A stretch of DNA of 64,000 bases. Source: Thiocapsa sp. Its GTDB lineage: Bacteria > Pseudomonadota > Gammaproteobacteria > Chromatiales > Chromatiaceae. Numbering within the stretch: the first letter of the stretch is position 1; every line of letters starts with the position of its first letter. The translations under genes and the position numbers were made by a program. Below, piece after piece: positions 1 to 8,318 of the stretch. Location: assembly GCF_018399035.1 (NCBI RefSeq), contig NZ_CP073760.1:3476001-3540000 (forward strand), read 5' to 3'. The notes beneath the pieces were generated by a model. The model saw nothing but the letters and a program-made list of their open reading frames with translations, did not search any database and was not told the DNA's origin.

Positions 1-1
1 A

Positions 2-589
2 GCCTATCGCAAGCTCATGGAGGGTGCGGCGACCTTCAGCCGCGGGACCACGCAGATCAGTGTCGCCGATCGCGAGGGCAACCTCGCCAGCGTGACCCTC
101 TCCAACGGCGAAGGCGCCGGCTATGTGCTGCCCGGCGCCGGCATCATGCTGAACAACATGCTGGGTGAAGAGGACATCAACCCGCACGGTTTTCATCGCT
201 GGCCGACGAATCGGCGGATCAGCTCCATGATGGCGCCGAGCCTTCTGGCACTGGCTGACGGGGGGTGGGTCGTGACCGGCTCGTCCGGATCCAACCGGAT
301 CCGCAGCGCCATCCTGCAGGTGGTCTCCAACCTGATCGACTTCGGGCTTGCTCTGGAGGCAGCCGTAGCCTCCCCCAGGATGCACTACGAAGACGGGGTG
401 CTGAATCTCGAGCCGCCGATCACGGACGACACGCTCGCCGCGCTCGGCACGCACTGGCCGGGGCTCAAGGTCTGGAATCGGGAGAGCGTCTTCTTCGGGG
501 GTGCCCACAGCGTGGCGGTTGCCCCCGACGGCAGCACGCACGGCGCGGGCGATCCGAGACGCGGCGGGGTTGCGCTTCAGGTGAATTAA
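2..589 (+). CDS. ggt: gamma-glutamyltransferase, C-terminal part (5' end outside window)
   Basis: The frame is open from the window edge and begins AYRKLMEGAATFSRGTTQISVAD. The GTTQISVAD stretch matches the start of the small subunit of gamma-glutamyltranspeptidases, where the first Thr becomes the N-terminal nucleophile after self-cleavage. Downstream, SSMMAPSLL and GSSGSNRIRSAIL match the substrate-binding part of this subunit. The enzyme removes the gamma-glutamyl group from glutathione and related compounds, usually in the periplasm. About 195 residues are visible, close to a full small subunit, so only the large subunit and signal peptide are missing. A hairpin repeat follows the stop codon. 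The family call is confident; the substrate is not shown. Confidence 0.9.
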   Translation, partial: AYRKLMEGAATFSRGTTQISVADREGNLASVTLSNGEGAGYVLPGAGIMLNNMLGEEDINPHGFHRWPTNRRISSMMAPSLLALADGGWVVTGSSGSNRIRSAILQVVSNLIDFGLALEAAVASPRMHYEDGVLNLEPPITDDTLAALGTHWPGLKVWNRESVFFGGAHSVAVAPDGSTHGAGDPRRGGVALQVN

Positions 590-623
590 GGTGATTTCCG
601 GGAATGCATCGACCAACATGTAG

Positions 624-641
624 GGGCGACTTTAGTCGCCC
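624..641. repeat. REP-like palindrome GGGCGACTTTAGTCGCCC
   Basis: This is an 18-base near-perfect palindrome with a GGGCGACT stem, 35 bases after the ggt stop. Almost the same palindrome, with C for T in the loop, lies at 57566-57585. No T-run follows, so it reads as a dispersed REP-like element rather than a typical terminator. The rest of 590-775 shows no gene. Confidence 0.5.
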
Positions 642-775
642 GGTAACCATTGGAGGCATGCACGGCCGGGATGCTCATTCCCGGAAATCGCCTAAATTCC
701 TTTGCCACAGTAATCGTTGTCGTTGTCGTAATCGACAACGATTAGACGGTGCTCAACTGACCTCCGACACGTTAC

Positions 776-1318
776 TCAGTCGCCTGAATACGGCCGAAGG
801 ATCATCTCCCCGCCGCGCAGCACCAGCTCCATGCGTCTGAGATAGGCCATGCCGAGCAAGACCTGATCGCCCTGCATATTCGGGAGGACGGTCGCGCTCA
901 GGTCGTAGGCGACCAGCCCGCCGACATCCACACTCTCCAGCCGCGCGACCCAGGTGCGGACATCGCCGTTTCCGGTCTTGCTGATCCCGCCGGGCTGGAG
1001 CGTCAAGCCGAGCGTCTGGGCGACCATGTAGGGCATGGCGACATCCACGGCCCCGGTATCGACCAAAAACTCGATGGGGGTCCCGTTGATCCGACCGGTA
1101 GTCACGTATTGACTCACCTGATTCTCTTTCAGGACCACCTCGGGCACGTCACCGGCGCCGAGATAGGCGACCGGGTTCGGATTCGGATTCTCCCGGCGCT
1201 CCGCCAGATCGCGCGCCAGCAGGATCACCAGCAGACCCGCGAGCAAAAACAAGGGGATCGGCATCTTGCGCCTGAGCCAAGCGACTGAGCTCTCTCGGAT
1301 ACGTTGCAGTCTGATCAT
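776..1318 (-). CDS. membrane-anchored retropepsin-like (clan AA) aspartic protease
   Basis: This 180-residue protein has one N-terminal membrane segment at about residues 20-36 (PIPLFLLAGLLVILLA). A single aspartic-protease domain follows, with the active-site motif FLVDTGAVDVAMP and the flap-side motif SKTGNGDVRTW. Such single-domain enzymes (TIGR02281-like) are half the size of pepsins and must dimerise, as retroviral proteases do. The final VLLGMAYLRRMELV matches the hydrophobic Gly motif of the family. A second member with the same layout lies just upstream on the same strand. No strong ribosome site is visible before the ATG at 1318, so the start is uncertain. The substrate is unknown. 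Confidence 0.8.
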   Translation of the reverse strand: MIRLQRIRESSVAWLRRKMPIPLFLLAGLLVILLARDLAERRENPNPNPVAYLGAGDVPEVVLKENQVSQYVTTGRINGTPIEFLVDTGAVDVAMPYMVAQTLGLTLQPGGISKTGNGDVRTWVARLESVDVGGLVAYDLSATVLPNMQGDQVLLGMAYLRRMELVLRGGEMILRPYSGD

Positions 1319-1547
1319 CGTTCGTCGGGGTGCGTCGATACCAATGAAGCGCCGTCGGCATTGACTCCGAGCCCGATCGCGGGGCCGGATCGCCGCAGGC
1401 CACCCACCCGCCGATGGCGACGGCGACGCCGTCGCGCCGTCGCGCCTTCGCGCGGGATCGTTCGAGCTTAAACCGAAACCATACGGATGACGAGGTTGTG
1501 TCGTCGAGATTCGGCGTCGGCACGGGAGGCCGGCACCGAGATGCCGA

Positions 1548-2105
1548 TCAAGATGATCCGATGTGAGGACGCAGCGTCAGCACCCCGCCGCGCTGGATCA
1601 TCTCCAGATGGCTCAGATAACTCATGCCCAGCAGGACATCGTCTCCCGGCATGTTCGGCAAGACCGTCGCGCGGACGTTGCGCGCGACCAATCCGCCGAG
1701 GTCGACGGAGTCGAGCCGGGTCGTCCAGGTCCGCACCATGCCGTTTGCGGTCTTGCTCATGCCGCCGGGTCTGAGCGGCAGCGACAGGCGCTCGGCCAAG
1801 GACAGCGGCAAGGCGACGTCGGTTGCACCGGTGTCGATCAGAAAGCGCACCGGCTCGCCGTTGATCCGGCCGCCGGCGACATAATGTCCGGCACGGTTGC
1901 GTTCGAGGCGCACCTCGGGGACCCCGCTGCCGCTGTGCAGCGCAACCGGATCCGGGTTGGGATTGTCCCGGCCAGTGATCACGCCGTCGAAGAACATCGC
2001 CAGCAGCGCCAATCCGACGATCCATGCCGCAAACAACATCGCCCGACCGACTTTGGATGGCATGTCGTCGGCGCCCGGCGGTGCGCTGTTCATCGGTCCA
2101 TCCAT
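1548..2105 (-). CDS. membrane-anchored retropepsin-like (clan AA) aspartic protease, second copy
   Basis: This is a relative of the protease at 776-1318 with the same order of parts: short cytoplasmic tail, one membrane segment (AMLFAAWIVGLALLAMFF), an NPNPDPVAL linker and one protease domain. The active site is FLIDTGATDVALP, and VLLGMSYLSHLEMI closes the domain. I chose the ATG at 2105 because GGGGAG lies about seven bases upstream; the frame stays open to 2168. The two genes point the same way and probably arose by tandem duplication, but the 229-bp gap and sequence differences show it is not recent. The protease family is clear and the physiological role is unknown. Confidence 0.78.
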   Translation of the reverse strand: MDGPMNSAPPGADDMPSKVGRAMLFAAWIVGLALLAMFFDGVITGRDNPNPDPVALHSGSGVPEVRLERNRAGHYVAGGRINGEPVRFLIDTGATDVALPLSLAERLSLPLRPGGMSKTANGMVRTWTTRLDSVDLGGLVARNVRATVLPNMPGDDVLLGMSYLSHLEMIQRGGVLTLRPHIGSS

Positions 2106-2344
2106 CGTCGGCTCCCCATGGTCGGCTCCCCGTCGGGCGAAATGATCGGCGGTTGCGACCGCTCGCAAGGTCCAGTCTATCGCCTTTGGCTACTTCTCCT
2201 TCAAGTGGTTCGCTCGGATCGGGGCCGACAGCGCATGCCGAATCCGTCGGTGCGAATTTATTGTGAATCCATGTGTGCGATTCAATCCCTGCGAATCCAT
2301 TCGCACCTACCGAGCTGCTCCGCAAGGAGCGGCTCGGTCGAGGA

Positions 2345-3136
2345 TCAGCGCGCGGGCACCGCCCCCTGTCCGACCATGCGCTGGAACTGCACCCGATAAT
2401 AGGCGGCCGCGCTTTGACCGTTCGCCACGACATCGTAGACGCGCCAGCCGGTCGGCGAGTTGTACATCCGAAACTCGAGCTTGGCGGGATAGCTCTGCGC
2501 GCCCAGCAGCGCCACGTTGACGCTGACGTCGCCGCGCGGACCCATGCGCGGCGGCAACATGCGGATCTGCTGCCCCTGATAGTCCATCAACCGGGACGCC
2601 AGGGTACCGAGGAAATCCGCCTCGAGATGCGCGGCCATCGCCTTCTTATCCTGGGCACTCATGCCTTCGGACGCCGGACCGGCCACCCACTTGGCCATGT
2701 ACTCGAAGTCGAAATAGGGCGCAATCTCGCGGTCGAGGAAGGCAGCGACCTGGAGCCGATTCGGCAGCTCTTTAAGAGCGAGAAAGCCGAGGAGCTTATC
2801 CATGCCCTCTTTGAGCGTCGCGCTGGCCGCGGCTGCAGGACCTTCGGGCATCTCGGCAGGCGCCTCGGCACCCCGAGCCGGCGCCGCGGTCTGCGCACGC
2901 GCGGGCGGCGCGGCAGGACGCTCGGGGCGAGCCGGGGCGGCGGGCATCTCCGGCATGGCCGGCCTGGCCGGATAAGCGCCGCCGTAGGGCATCGGCATCG
3001 GGCCGTAGCCCTGAGGCATGGGTGGAGGAGCGTAGCCCTGAGGCATGGGTGGAGGAGCGTAGCCGTAAGGCTGGGCGGAAGCGCCGGCAGCGGCTCCGAG
3101 TAAGACGAGGAGCGGCACCAAAGAACGAGACTTCAT
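2345..3136 (-). CDS. MlaC/Ttg2D-family periplasmic protein with Pro/Met-rich linker
   Basis: The protein starts with a signal peptide (MKSRSLVPLLVLLGAAAGASA). A low-complexity region of about 75 residues follows, with two copies of APPPMPQGY encoded by a 27-bp tandem repeat near 3015-3065. The last 160 residues (LGFLALKELPNRLQVAAFLDREIAPYFDFEYMAKW onward) resemble the MlaC/Ttg2D fold, whose members carry phospholipids between the outer membrane and an inner-membrane ABC transporter. The ATG at 3136 has GGGAGG six bases upstream. No mlaA, B, D, E or F gene is nearby, so its transport partner is not shown. The proline-rich linker is unusual for MlaC and may help it span the periplasm. Confidence 0.72.
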   Translation of the reverse strand: MKSRSLVPLLVLLGAAAGASAQPYGYAPPPMPQGYAPPPMPQGYGPMPMPYGGAYPARPAMPEMPAAPARPERPAAPPARAQTAAPARGAEAPAEMPEGPAAAASATLKEGMDKLLGFLALKELPNRLQVAAFLDREIAPYFDFEYMAKWVAGPASEGMSAQDKKAMAAHLEADFLGTLASRLMDYQGQQIRMLPPRMGPRGDVSVNVALLGAQSYPAKLEFRMYNSPTGWRVYDVVANGQSAAAYYRVQFQRMVGQGAVPAR

Positions 3137-3317
3137 CGAAATCCTCCCAAACATGTTGTTTTTAGTCATCCGCCAAGCGCCCTTTAGGCACCCGGCAGGC
3201 TTGGAGCCTGCCAACGGGCTCGGGGAAAAGCAAGCGGCAGGGTATAAACTATCGGGCATCGGCAGGACTCGGAATCGCCCGAATCCGGCATATCACCACG
3301 AGGGAGGCAAACACGTC

Positions 3318-3659
3318 ATGTCCATACCGCGCGTCCACTACCGGGTCGTCGGACAAGACGACTATACGCTGGAGATCACCTTGGAGCCCACGGGTGAATA
3401 TCGGGTCGACTGCGGCGACCACACCAGCCACAAGCCACGCCAAGGCGCGCTCGACGAGCGTCAGACCCGCGAGATCGCCGCCCTGATCGATGCCTTGGGG
3501 GCGCCCCGAGAGCACCCGGCACCCGAAGGTGCGACCGGGTTCATCACCGAGCTGACCCTCGGCGTCCCGCCCGACACGCGTGTCTATCGCGTCTGGGAGG
3601 GCGAGCTGGCGGAAGAGCCGGACGTGATGGCGCTGATCCGCGCGCTGGAAGTCATTTGA
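3318..3659 (+). CDS. small hypothetical protein
   Basis: This encodes 113 residues with no signal peptide or membrane segment. The ATG at 3318 is preceded by GGGAGG at a spacing of about ten bases. The sequence alternates short beta-like stretches (YTLEITLEPTGEYRVDCGDH) with a helical segment (ERQTREIAALIDALGAP) and ends with a second helix. I do not recognise a family. It lies 64 bp before the MaoC-like gene on the same strand and may share its transcript. The acidic composition suggests a soluble cytoplasmic protein. No function is proposed. Confidence 0.65.
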   Translation: MSIPRVHYRVVGQDDYTLEITLEPTGEYRVDCGDHTSHKPRQGALDERQTREIAALIDALGAPREHPAPEGATGFITELTLGVPPDTRVYRVWEGELAEEPDVMALIRALEVI

Positions 3660-3723
3660 GCGGCGTCGCGAAGGCCGCGAACGCCGGTTCCGGCCTCGGC
3701 AGGACAACAGGGAGATCCCAACC

Positions 3724-4194
3724 ATGACGCCAACCCGCTGCTTGACCGCCGCGATGCTCGAGGTCGGCATGCGCCACGAGGCGCGCCTGAGCTTCAGCCG
3801 CGAGGAGGTCGACCGCTACTGTACCCTGGTCTGCGATCACAACGCGATCCATCGCGACCTCGATGCGGCACGGGTGCGGTTTCCGGATGCCCGCGACATC
3901 ATCGTCCCGGGCGGGCTCGTGCAGACCCGCATCTCGGCCCTCTTCGGGACCGAGTTTCCGGGCGACGGGACGCTGGGCTTGACCTTCTCGCCCGAGCGCC
4001 TGCGCCGTCCGCTGTATCCGGGCGACGAGCTGGTCGTAACGCTGGAGGTTGCGCGCCTGATCCGCGGCGGAATCGTCGAGATGCAGATCGCCATCGCCGA
4101 TCCCGAGGGCAACCGCGTCAGCGAGGCAACGGCCAAGGTGGTGCCGCCGGATGCGGCCTATCGGGCTTGGTGGGAGGAGAATATCGGAGGCTAG
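3724..4194 (+). CDS. MaoC-like hot-dog fold dehydratase
   Basis: This 156-residue protein has the layout of a single hot-dog domain. VCDHNAIHRDLDAARVRF matches the family motif in which Asp (or Asn) and His hydrate enoyl-CoA. VPGGLVQTRISALFG forms the central helix, and YPGDELVVTLEV matches the strand that follows in R-specific enoyl-CoA hydratases and MaoC enzymes. Such enzymes supply (R)-3-hydroxyacyl-CoA or act in fatty-acid breakdown, but some members bind other acyl thioesters. No polyhydroxyalkanoate synthase or fatty-acid gene adjoins it. The fold is well supported; the substrate is not known. Confidence 0.8.
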   Translation: MTPTRCLTAAMLEVGMRHEARLSFSREEVDRYCTLVCDHNAIHRDLDAARVRFPDARDIIVPGGLVQTRISALFGTEFPGDGTLGLTFSPERLRRPLYPGDELVVTLEVARLIRGGIVEMQIAIADPEGNRVSEATAKVVPPDAAYRAWWEENIGG

Positions 4195-4202
4195 GAGGCG
4201 GG

Positions 4203-4233
4203 TTCGGGGATTCGGGGATTCGGGGATTCGGGG
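4203..4233. repeat. short tandem repeat, GGGGATTCG x ~3.5
   Basis: Nine-base units of TTCGGGGAT repeat about three and a half times directly after the MaoC-like gene. The unit resembles the GGGGTTC heptamer of the long arrays at 60763-60896 and 62538-62628. Confidence 0.75.
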
Positions 4234-4274
4234 TCAGCGGCGTAGGTTGTGCCGAGCCGTGCGAGGCACAACCA

Positions 4275-4313
4275 ACGGTTGGGGGAAGTTGTGCTTCCTA
4301 TCGTCAGCACAAC
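4275..4313 (+). repeat. dispersed ~40-bp repeat, copy 1
   Basis: The segment AAGTTGTGCTTCCTATCGTC and its flanks recur in reverse complement at 49821-49860 with few differences. Part of it can fold, since GTTGTGC and GCACAAC occur at its two ends. It lies between convergent genes. Confidence 0.6.
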
Positions 4314-4368
4314 CTACGGGCTACTCCGCAGCCATGCGTGGTCGGGGTGGGTATGCCCGGAAATCGCC

Positions 4369-4935
4369 TCAAAACCCGCCGGGGTGCGGGCGCACCGATT
4401 CCCCGTCGAGGAAGGCGGCAAGATAGCGGGCGGTCAGCTCGGGCGACTGATAGAAAAACCCGTGTCCGCCGCCCTTGATCTGAATCACGGAGGCGCCGGC
4501 GATGCGCTCGCCGATGATCCAGGCATTGCGCGGCGGGATGACGACATCCTCGGTGCCGGTCATCAGCAGGGTCGGGGCGGTGATCTCAGACAGTCTTGGG
4601 CAGACGCCGGGCCAGGCCCGGAGTGTGTCGGCCTGGCGCAGCAGATTCGCATCGTCGATCGGTGCCGTGATCGGCGGAAAGACCTGCATCGGATCCGGGG
4701 TCTCCCGCAGCCAGTCGGCCGGGAAGAGGTTCTCGAACATCCGCCGGATGCGCTCCTCGAGCGTACCGGACAGGTCCACCAGCCTCCGCCAGACCGCCTC
4801 GTCGGGCCAGATCGCCTGCGTGCCGCCACAGGATGCGGACAAGAGGACGAGCTGCTCGACAGTCTCCGGACTGGACAGCCGCAGCGGCGCAGAGCACGCC
4901 GACTGCGGCAAGGAAGCGGAAGCCCCCGACCTCAA
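4369..4935 (-). pseudogene. alpha/beta hydrolase, C-terminal half only
   Basis: The visible protein covers the second half of an alpha/beta hydrolase: a lid-like helical region (ADWLRETPDPMQVFPP) followed by TAPTLLMTGTEDVVIPPRN, which supplies the acid residue, and IKGGGHGFFYQSPE, which supplies the catalytic His. The N-terminal half with the oxyanion loop and the nucleophile elbow (G-x-S-x-G) is missing. Its open frame begins inside the 3' end of the neighbouring channel gene (4932), so the gene seems to have lost its 5' half by deletion next to that locus. It is unlikely to be an active enzyme. Residues upstream of about 4890 are probably not original coding sequence. Confidence 0.65.
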
Positions 4936-7625
4936 GCCGACGCCCGGCCAAGCTCGCTCGGGGGCCGGCGCACGATCAGCTCCTGGGTCGGATAGGCGAA
5001 CTGGATGCCTTCTTCCTGGAACTTGCGATAGATCGCGAGGTTGATGGCCTGTTGGATGTCCATGTAGAGCGTGAAATCCGCACCGATGACATAGTAGACC
5101 ACCTCGAAGTCCAGCGAAAAATCACCGTAGGCGGCGAAGTGGGCACGATCGAATCGGGTGAACCGCTGGGCCCGGATGATCTCCTCGATCAGCTTCGGGA
5201 TGCGCTCGAGCCGATCCGGCGAGGTCTCGTAGACCAAGCCCAGCTTGAAGACCACGCGACGCTCGCGCATGTGTTTGTAGTTGCGCAGCGTGCTGTTGAG
5301 CAGATTGGTGTTGGACATGACCACCATCTCGCCCGAGAGGCTGCGGATGCGGGTGGTCTTCACACCAATGCTGTCGACGACGCCCAAGGTCTCGCCCGCG
5401 CTGACGAAGTCTCCGACCTTGAAGGGTTTGTCCAGGATGATGGCCATTGAATGGAAGACGTCGGACAGGATGTTCTGCACCGCGAAGGCCACGGCGATAC
5501 CGCCGACACCCAGCGCACCGATCAGACCGGCGATCGGATATTTGAAGTGGGCCATAACCGAGACCACAACGACGATCCACACGCCAACCCGCAGAAAGAA
5601 CAACAGAAGGCCGTAACCCGTAACGGCCGAGGGGTCCAGCAGCTCTTTTTTGCTGCGCTGGCGCTGGACGAAATCGACCAAGCCCGCGGTCGCCCAGATC
5701 CCGACTTGGACGTAAACAGCGACCACCAAAAGCGTCCACAGCCAGACCTTGAGGTGACCTTGGGCCAGGCCGGAGACGGTCATGGCCGCGTAGAAGGCGA
5801 CGATCAGGACGAACACCTGGCTGGTATTGCGGATCAGTGCCAAAACGGCCGCACGTGCCGTCTTGCGCTCGGTCTCCGGACCCTCGACCAGCTTGGGCAG
5901 GACGGTGCGCCGCAACAGGGCGCGCAGGAAGGACACGAGCACCAGGACCAAGGTGAAGACCACTGCGCCGGTCACCAGATCGCGGGCATAGATCCCGTGA
6001 TCCTGGATGACGAAGAGCTCCGTGTTCCACCAAGACTCCAATTGAAGCTTGGCCGCGTCGAGGCGCTGATCGAGCGAACGCTCGCTCACCAAAGGCTCGA
6101 GCTGGTCGCGCAGGCGCTGGGCAAGCGACTGCACCTGATCCTTCACGAGCAGCATCTCCCGTGCGCGCTCCTCCTGCGTCTCGAGCGCGCCGACGCGCTC
6201 GCGGATCGCCTGCTCGATCCCGGCGCCGAGATCCGCCCGGGCGAGACGGCGCGCGAGCGCGAGCTGCATGGACCGCAAGGCGTCGAGCTCGGCCTGCGCG
6301 AAGTCGCCCTCGTCAGCCATGTCGTTGATCAGCGATTGTGTCTCGCGCAGCCAGGTCGGCCAGAGCGCGCGCTCCTCGCCCTGCAAAAGTGCATAACGCC
6401 GCTCGTAAAGCGTCCGCGCCGAACCGTTGAGGCCCAACGCTTGATGCAGGTATTCGACGCCCTTACGTGCGCCGGCAAGCTCCGCTTCGCGCGTGAGCAC
6501 CTGCTCCTGTGCGCGATCGCGATCGGCGGCATCGGAGGTCATGAGCACCAAGCGGCGACGCGCCTGAAACAGCGCCAACTCGGCCGCATCGCCCGCCTCC
6601 ACGAGTGATGCGATATCCGCGCGCACCGCCTCTTCGCGGGCCTGTATCTCGGCAAGCCGTTCGTCCAATGCCTCGCGCGTGAAGACGACATCGGCGGCGA
6701 CATGGGCGATCCGGGCCTGCAGCCGGACGAGCCGAGTTGCAGCCAAGGCATCCTCGCGCTCGGCCAAAGCGGCGCCGACCTGCGCGGACTGGCGCTCCTG
6801 AAGTGTCACCAGGACAGCCAGTCGGGCAACCTCCAGATCCCGTTCGAGCGTCGCCATGTCCCGCCGCTCCGACGCCTGCCCTTGGGCCTGATCCCGAGCG
6901 ACCGCCAAGCGATCTCGGGCGAGGCGTCGCTCGCGCACTGCCGCTTCGTGTTCTCGATCGGCCGCGGCAACTCGCCGTTCGGCCTGGCTGCGTAAACGCG
7001 CGGCGTCTTCCCGCGCGTGCTCGGCAAGACTGCGCTTGGCCCGAAGCTCGTCCAACAATCGCAGCGGATAGGGCGGCTCGACGCCGAGGTCGAGCAGATC
7101 GCTTGGCTCGGCAGCCGCCTGCGACTCTGCCAGCGCTCCATCCAGCTCGCGCAACCGCGCGGCCAGGACGGACTCGCGCTGGACCGCGGTACGCAGCTCG
7201 CCGAGCAAGGCGATCCGCGCATCCACGACCGGATCCGGGGTTTGCGCCGTCGCGTCGCCCTGCTCCGGATCCCGACCCGCGGCCTCCAGCTCCGCGATGC
7301 GCGCATCGATCAGCAAGATGGTCTCGGCGTAGTCCTCCGCGCTCGCGCGTGGCTCGGTGAATCCCGGCAGTCCGACCTGCGCAGGATCAAAGGCAATGTC
7401 GGGCCGATCGGTGCGTTGCTCCGAGGACGGATCCCGGCGTTGCCCCGGGGTTTGATCGGGAGATTCGGAAACCTCCGACGTCTCGGCATCGGCGGTGCTT
7501 GTATCGACGGAACCGACCTGCTCGAGGTCGGATCGGGCAGGCTCGGACTGGGCACTGGTAATCAGCGGGGACGTCAGGAGGACGAGGGCAAGAATCAAAC
7601 TCTTTACTGGGCTGGCATTCGTCAA
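4932..7625 (-). CDS. large MscS-family mechanosensitive channel with periplasmic coiled coil
   Basis: The protein has 897 residues. A signal peptide (MTNASPVKSLILALVLLTSPLITSA) leads into about 500 residues of charged heptad-rich sequence, as in the periplasmic part of MscK/MscM-type channels. Membrane segments follow at about residues 555-680. The MscS core contains GYGLLLFFLRVGVWIVVVV and the pore helix region GLIGALGVGGIAVAFAVQNI. KPFKVGDFV and the C-terminal cytoplasmic vestibule then follow. Such channels open under hypo-osmotic stress. It is transcribed alone, with a 690-bp upstream region holding two repeat elements. The family is clear; which E. coli homologue it matches functionally is not. 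Confidence 0.88.
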   Translation of the reverse strand: MTNASPVKSLILALVLLTSPLITSAQSEPARSDLEQVGSVDTSTADAETSEVSESPDQTPGQRRDPSSEQRTDRPDIAFDPAQVGLPGFTEPRASAEDYAETILLIDARIAELEAAGRDPEQGDATAQTPDPVVDARIALLGELRTAVQRESVLAARLRELDGALAESQAAAEPSDLLDLGVEPPYPLRLLDELRAKRSLAEHAREDAARLRSQAERRVAAADREHEAAVRERRLARDRLAVARDQAQGQASERRDMATLERDLEVARLAVLVTLQERQSAQVGAALAEREDALAATRLVRLQARIAHVAADVVFTREALDERLAEIQAREEAVRADIASLVEAGDAAELALFQARRRLVLMTSDAADRDRAQEQVLTREAELAGARKGVEYLHQALGLNGSARTLYERRYALLQGEERALWPTWLRETQSLINDMADEGDFAQAELDALRSMQLALARRLARADLGAGIEQAIRERVGALETQEERAREMLLVKDQVQSLAQRLRDQLEPLVSERSLDQRLDAAKLQLESWWNTELFVIQDHGIYARDLVTGAVVFTLVLVLVSFLRALLRRTVLPKLVEGPETERKTARAAVLALIRNTSQVFVLIVAFYAAMTVSGLAQGHLKVWLWTLLVVAVYVQVGIWATAGLVDFVQRQRSKKELLDPSAVTGYGLLLFFLRVGVWIVVVVSVMAHFKYPIAGLIGALGVGGIAVAFAVQNILSDVFHSMAIILDKPFKVGDFVSAGETLGVVDSIGVKTTRIRSLSGEMVVMSNTNLLNSTLRNYKHMRERRVVFKLGLVYETSPDRLERIPKLIEEIIRAQRFTRFDRAHFAAYGDFSLDFEVVYYVIGADFTLYMDIQQAINLAIYRKFQEEGIQFAYPTQELIVRRPPSELGRASA

Positions 7626-7822
7626 ATGTTCACCTGTTCGATGGTGATCGCCAGGACGGCATTTCGCGACAGTTTAACGTGGATCGAAGAAGAGATGCGA
7701 AACCCGCCTCGTCGCACGATCGAAAGGGCTGGTTTGGATGCGGGATTCTTCGGCGATGGTCGGCCGCAAGTCGACAGCGATGAGCGATGAGCGATGAGCC
7801 ATCAGCCTTCGGCTCTCGGCTC

Positions 7823-7907
7823 TAAACCGCGTCCAGAGCGAGATGCTCACTTTCGAGTGAGTTCGAAGTTTGGTGAATCCACGACCCTTAGCGGGGGACG
7901 CGGTTTA
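7823..7907 (+). repeat. 85-bp inverted-repeat element, subtype B (copy B1)
   Basis: The element starts TAAACCGCGTCCAGAGCGAG and ends ACGCGGTTTA, so its termini are inverted repeats of about ten bases. Its interior (ATGCTCACTTTCGAGTGAG) matches the reverse complement of 62412-62495 closely and, at its first 20 bases, 58597-58680. Confidence 0.85.
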
Positions 7908-7930
7908 AAATTTTATATTTTTTAATACTT

Positions 7931-8015
7931 TAAACCGCGCCGGCTCCAGCGGCTCTGAAATCCGCCGGGGCCGATCCCATCCAAAAACATCGCATACCGC
8001 ACTGGGCGCGGTTTA
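7931..8015 (-). repeat. 85-bp inverted-repeat element, subtype A (copy A1)
   Basis: Read on the minus strand it starts TAAACCGCGCCCAGTGCGGT and ends GCGCGGTTTA. The interior GGATGGGATCGGCCCCGGC is shared with the copies at 57422-57506 and 62300-62385. It faces copy B1 across a 23-bp AT-rich spacer. Confidence 0.85.
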
Positions 8016-8318
8016 GACGACGCTTCCCACGACAGGTTCACCAAGTGTATAGGCACGTTCCCCTTCGGTCTGATCAACGAAATCCAGCCCGATCACCGCA
8101 CCGACGACTGCCCACCCCGCAAGCCTCCTTCGCGCCGGAGCTTGACCCGGATCAGGCTCGTTTCCCCGACTGTTGCGGATCCGCAATTCCGACGGCAGCC
8201 GAATGGATCACACTGCCGATGTTGGACCGTTCGGCCAAAACGGCTCGATCAATCCACTCCGACGCCTCGTCCGGCCGTGCCTCCTGACCCGTTCCCGCTC
8301 AACCGAGAGACCTGATCT

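Larger units (their letters stand above)
7626..8318. other. 690-bp intergenic region with paired repeat elements
   Basis: Divergent promoters for the channel gene (minus) and the flavoprotein gene (plus) must lie here. The only structured content I see is the element pair at 7823-8015. An AT-rich spacer (7908-7930) separates the two elements. I see no convincing gene. Confidence 0.6.

Noticed and set aside
7626..8318. A structured RNA in the channel-flavoprotein gap
   Set aside because: The strong inverted repeats belong to the A/B element pair that recurs elsewhere, so they do not indicate a local RNA gene.
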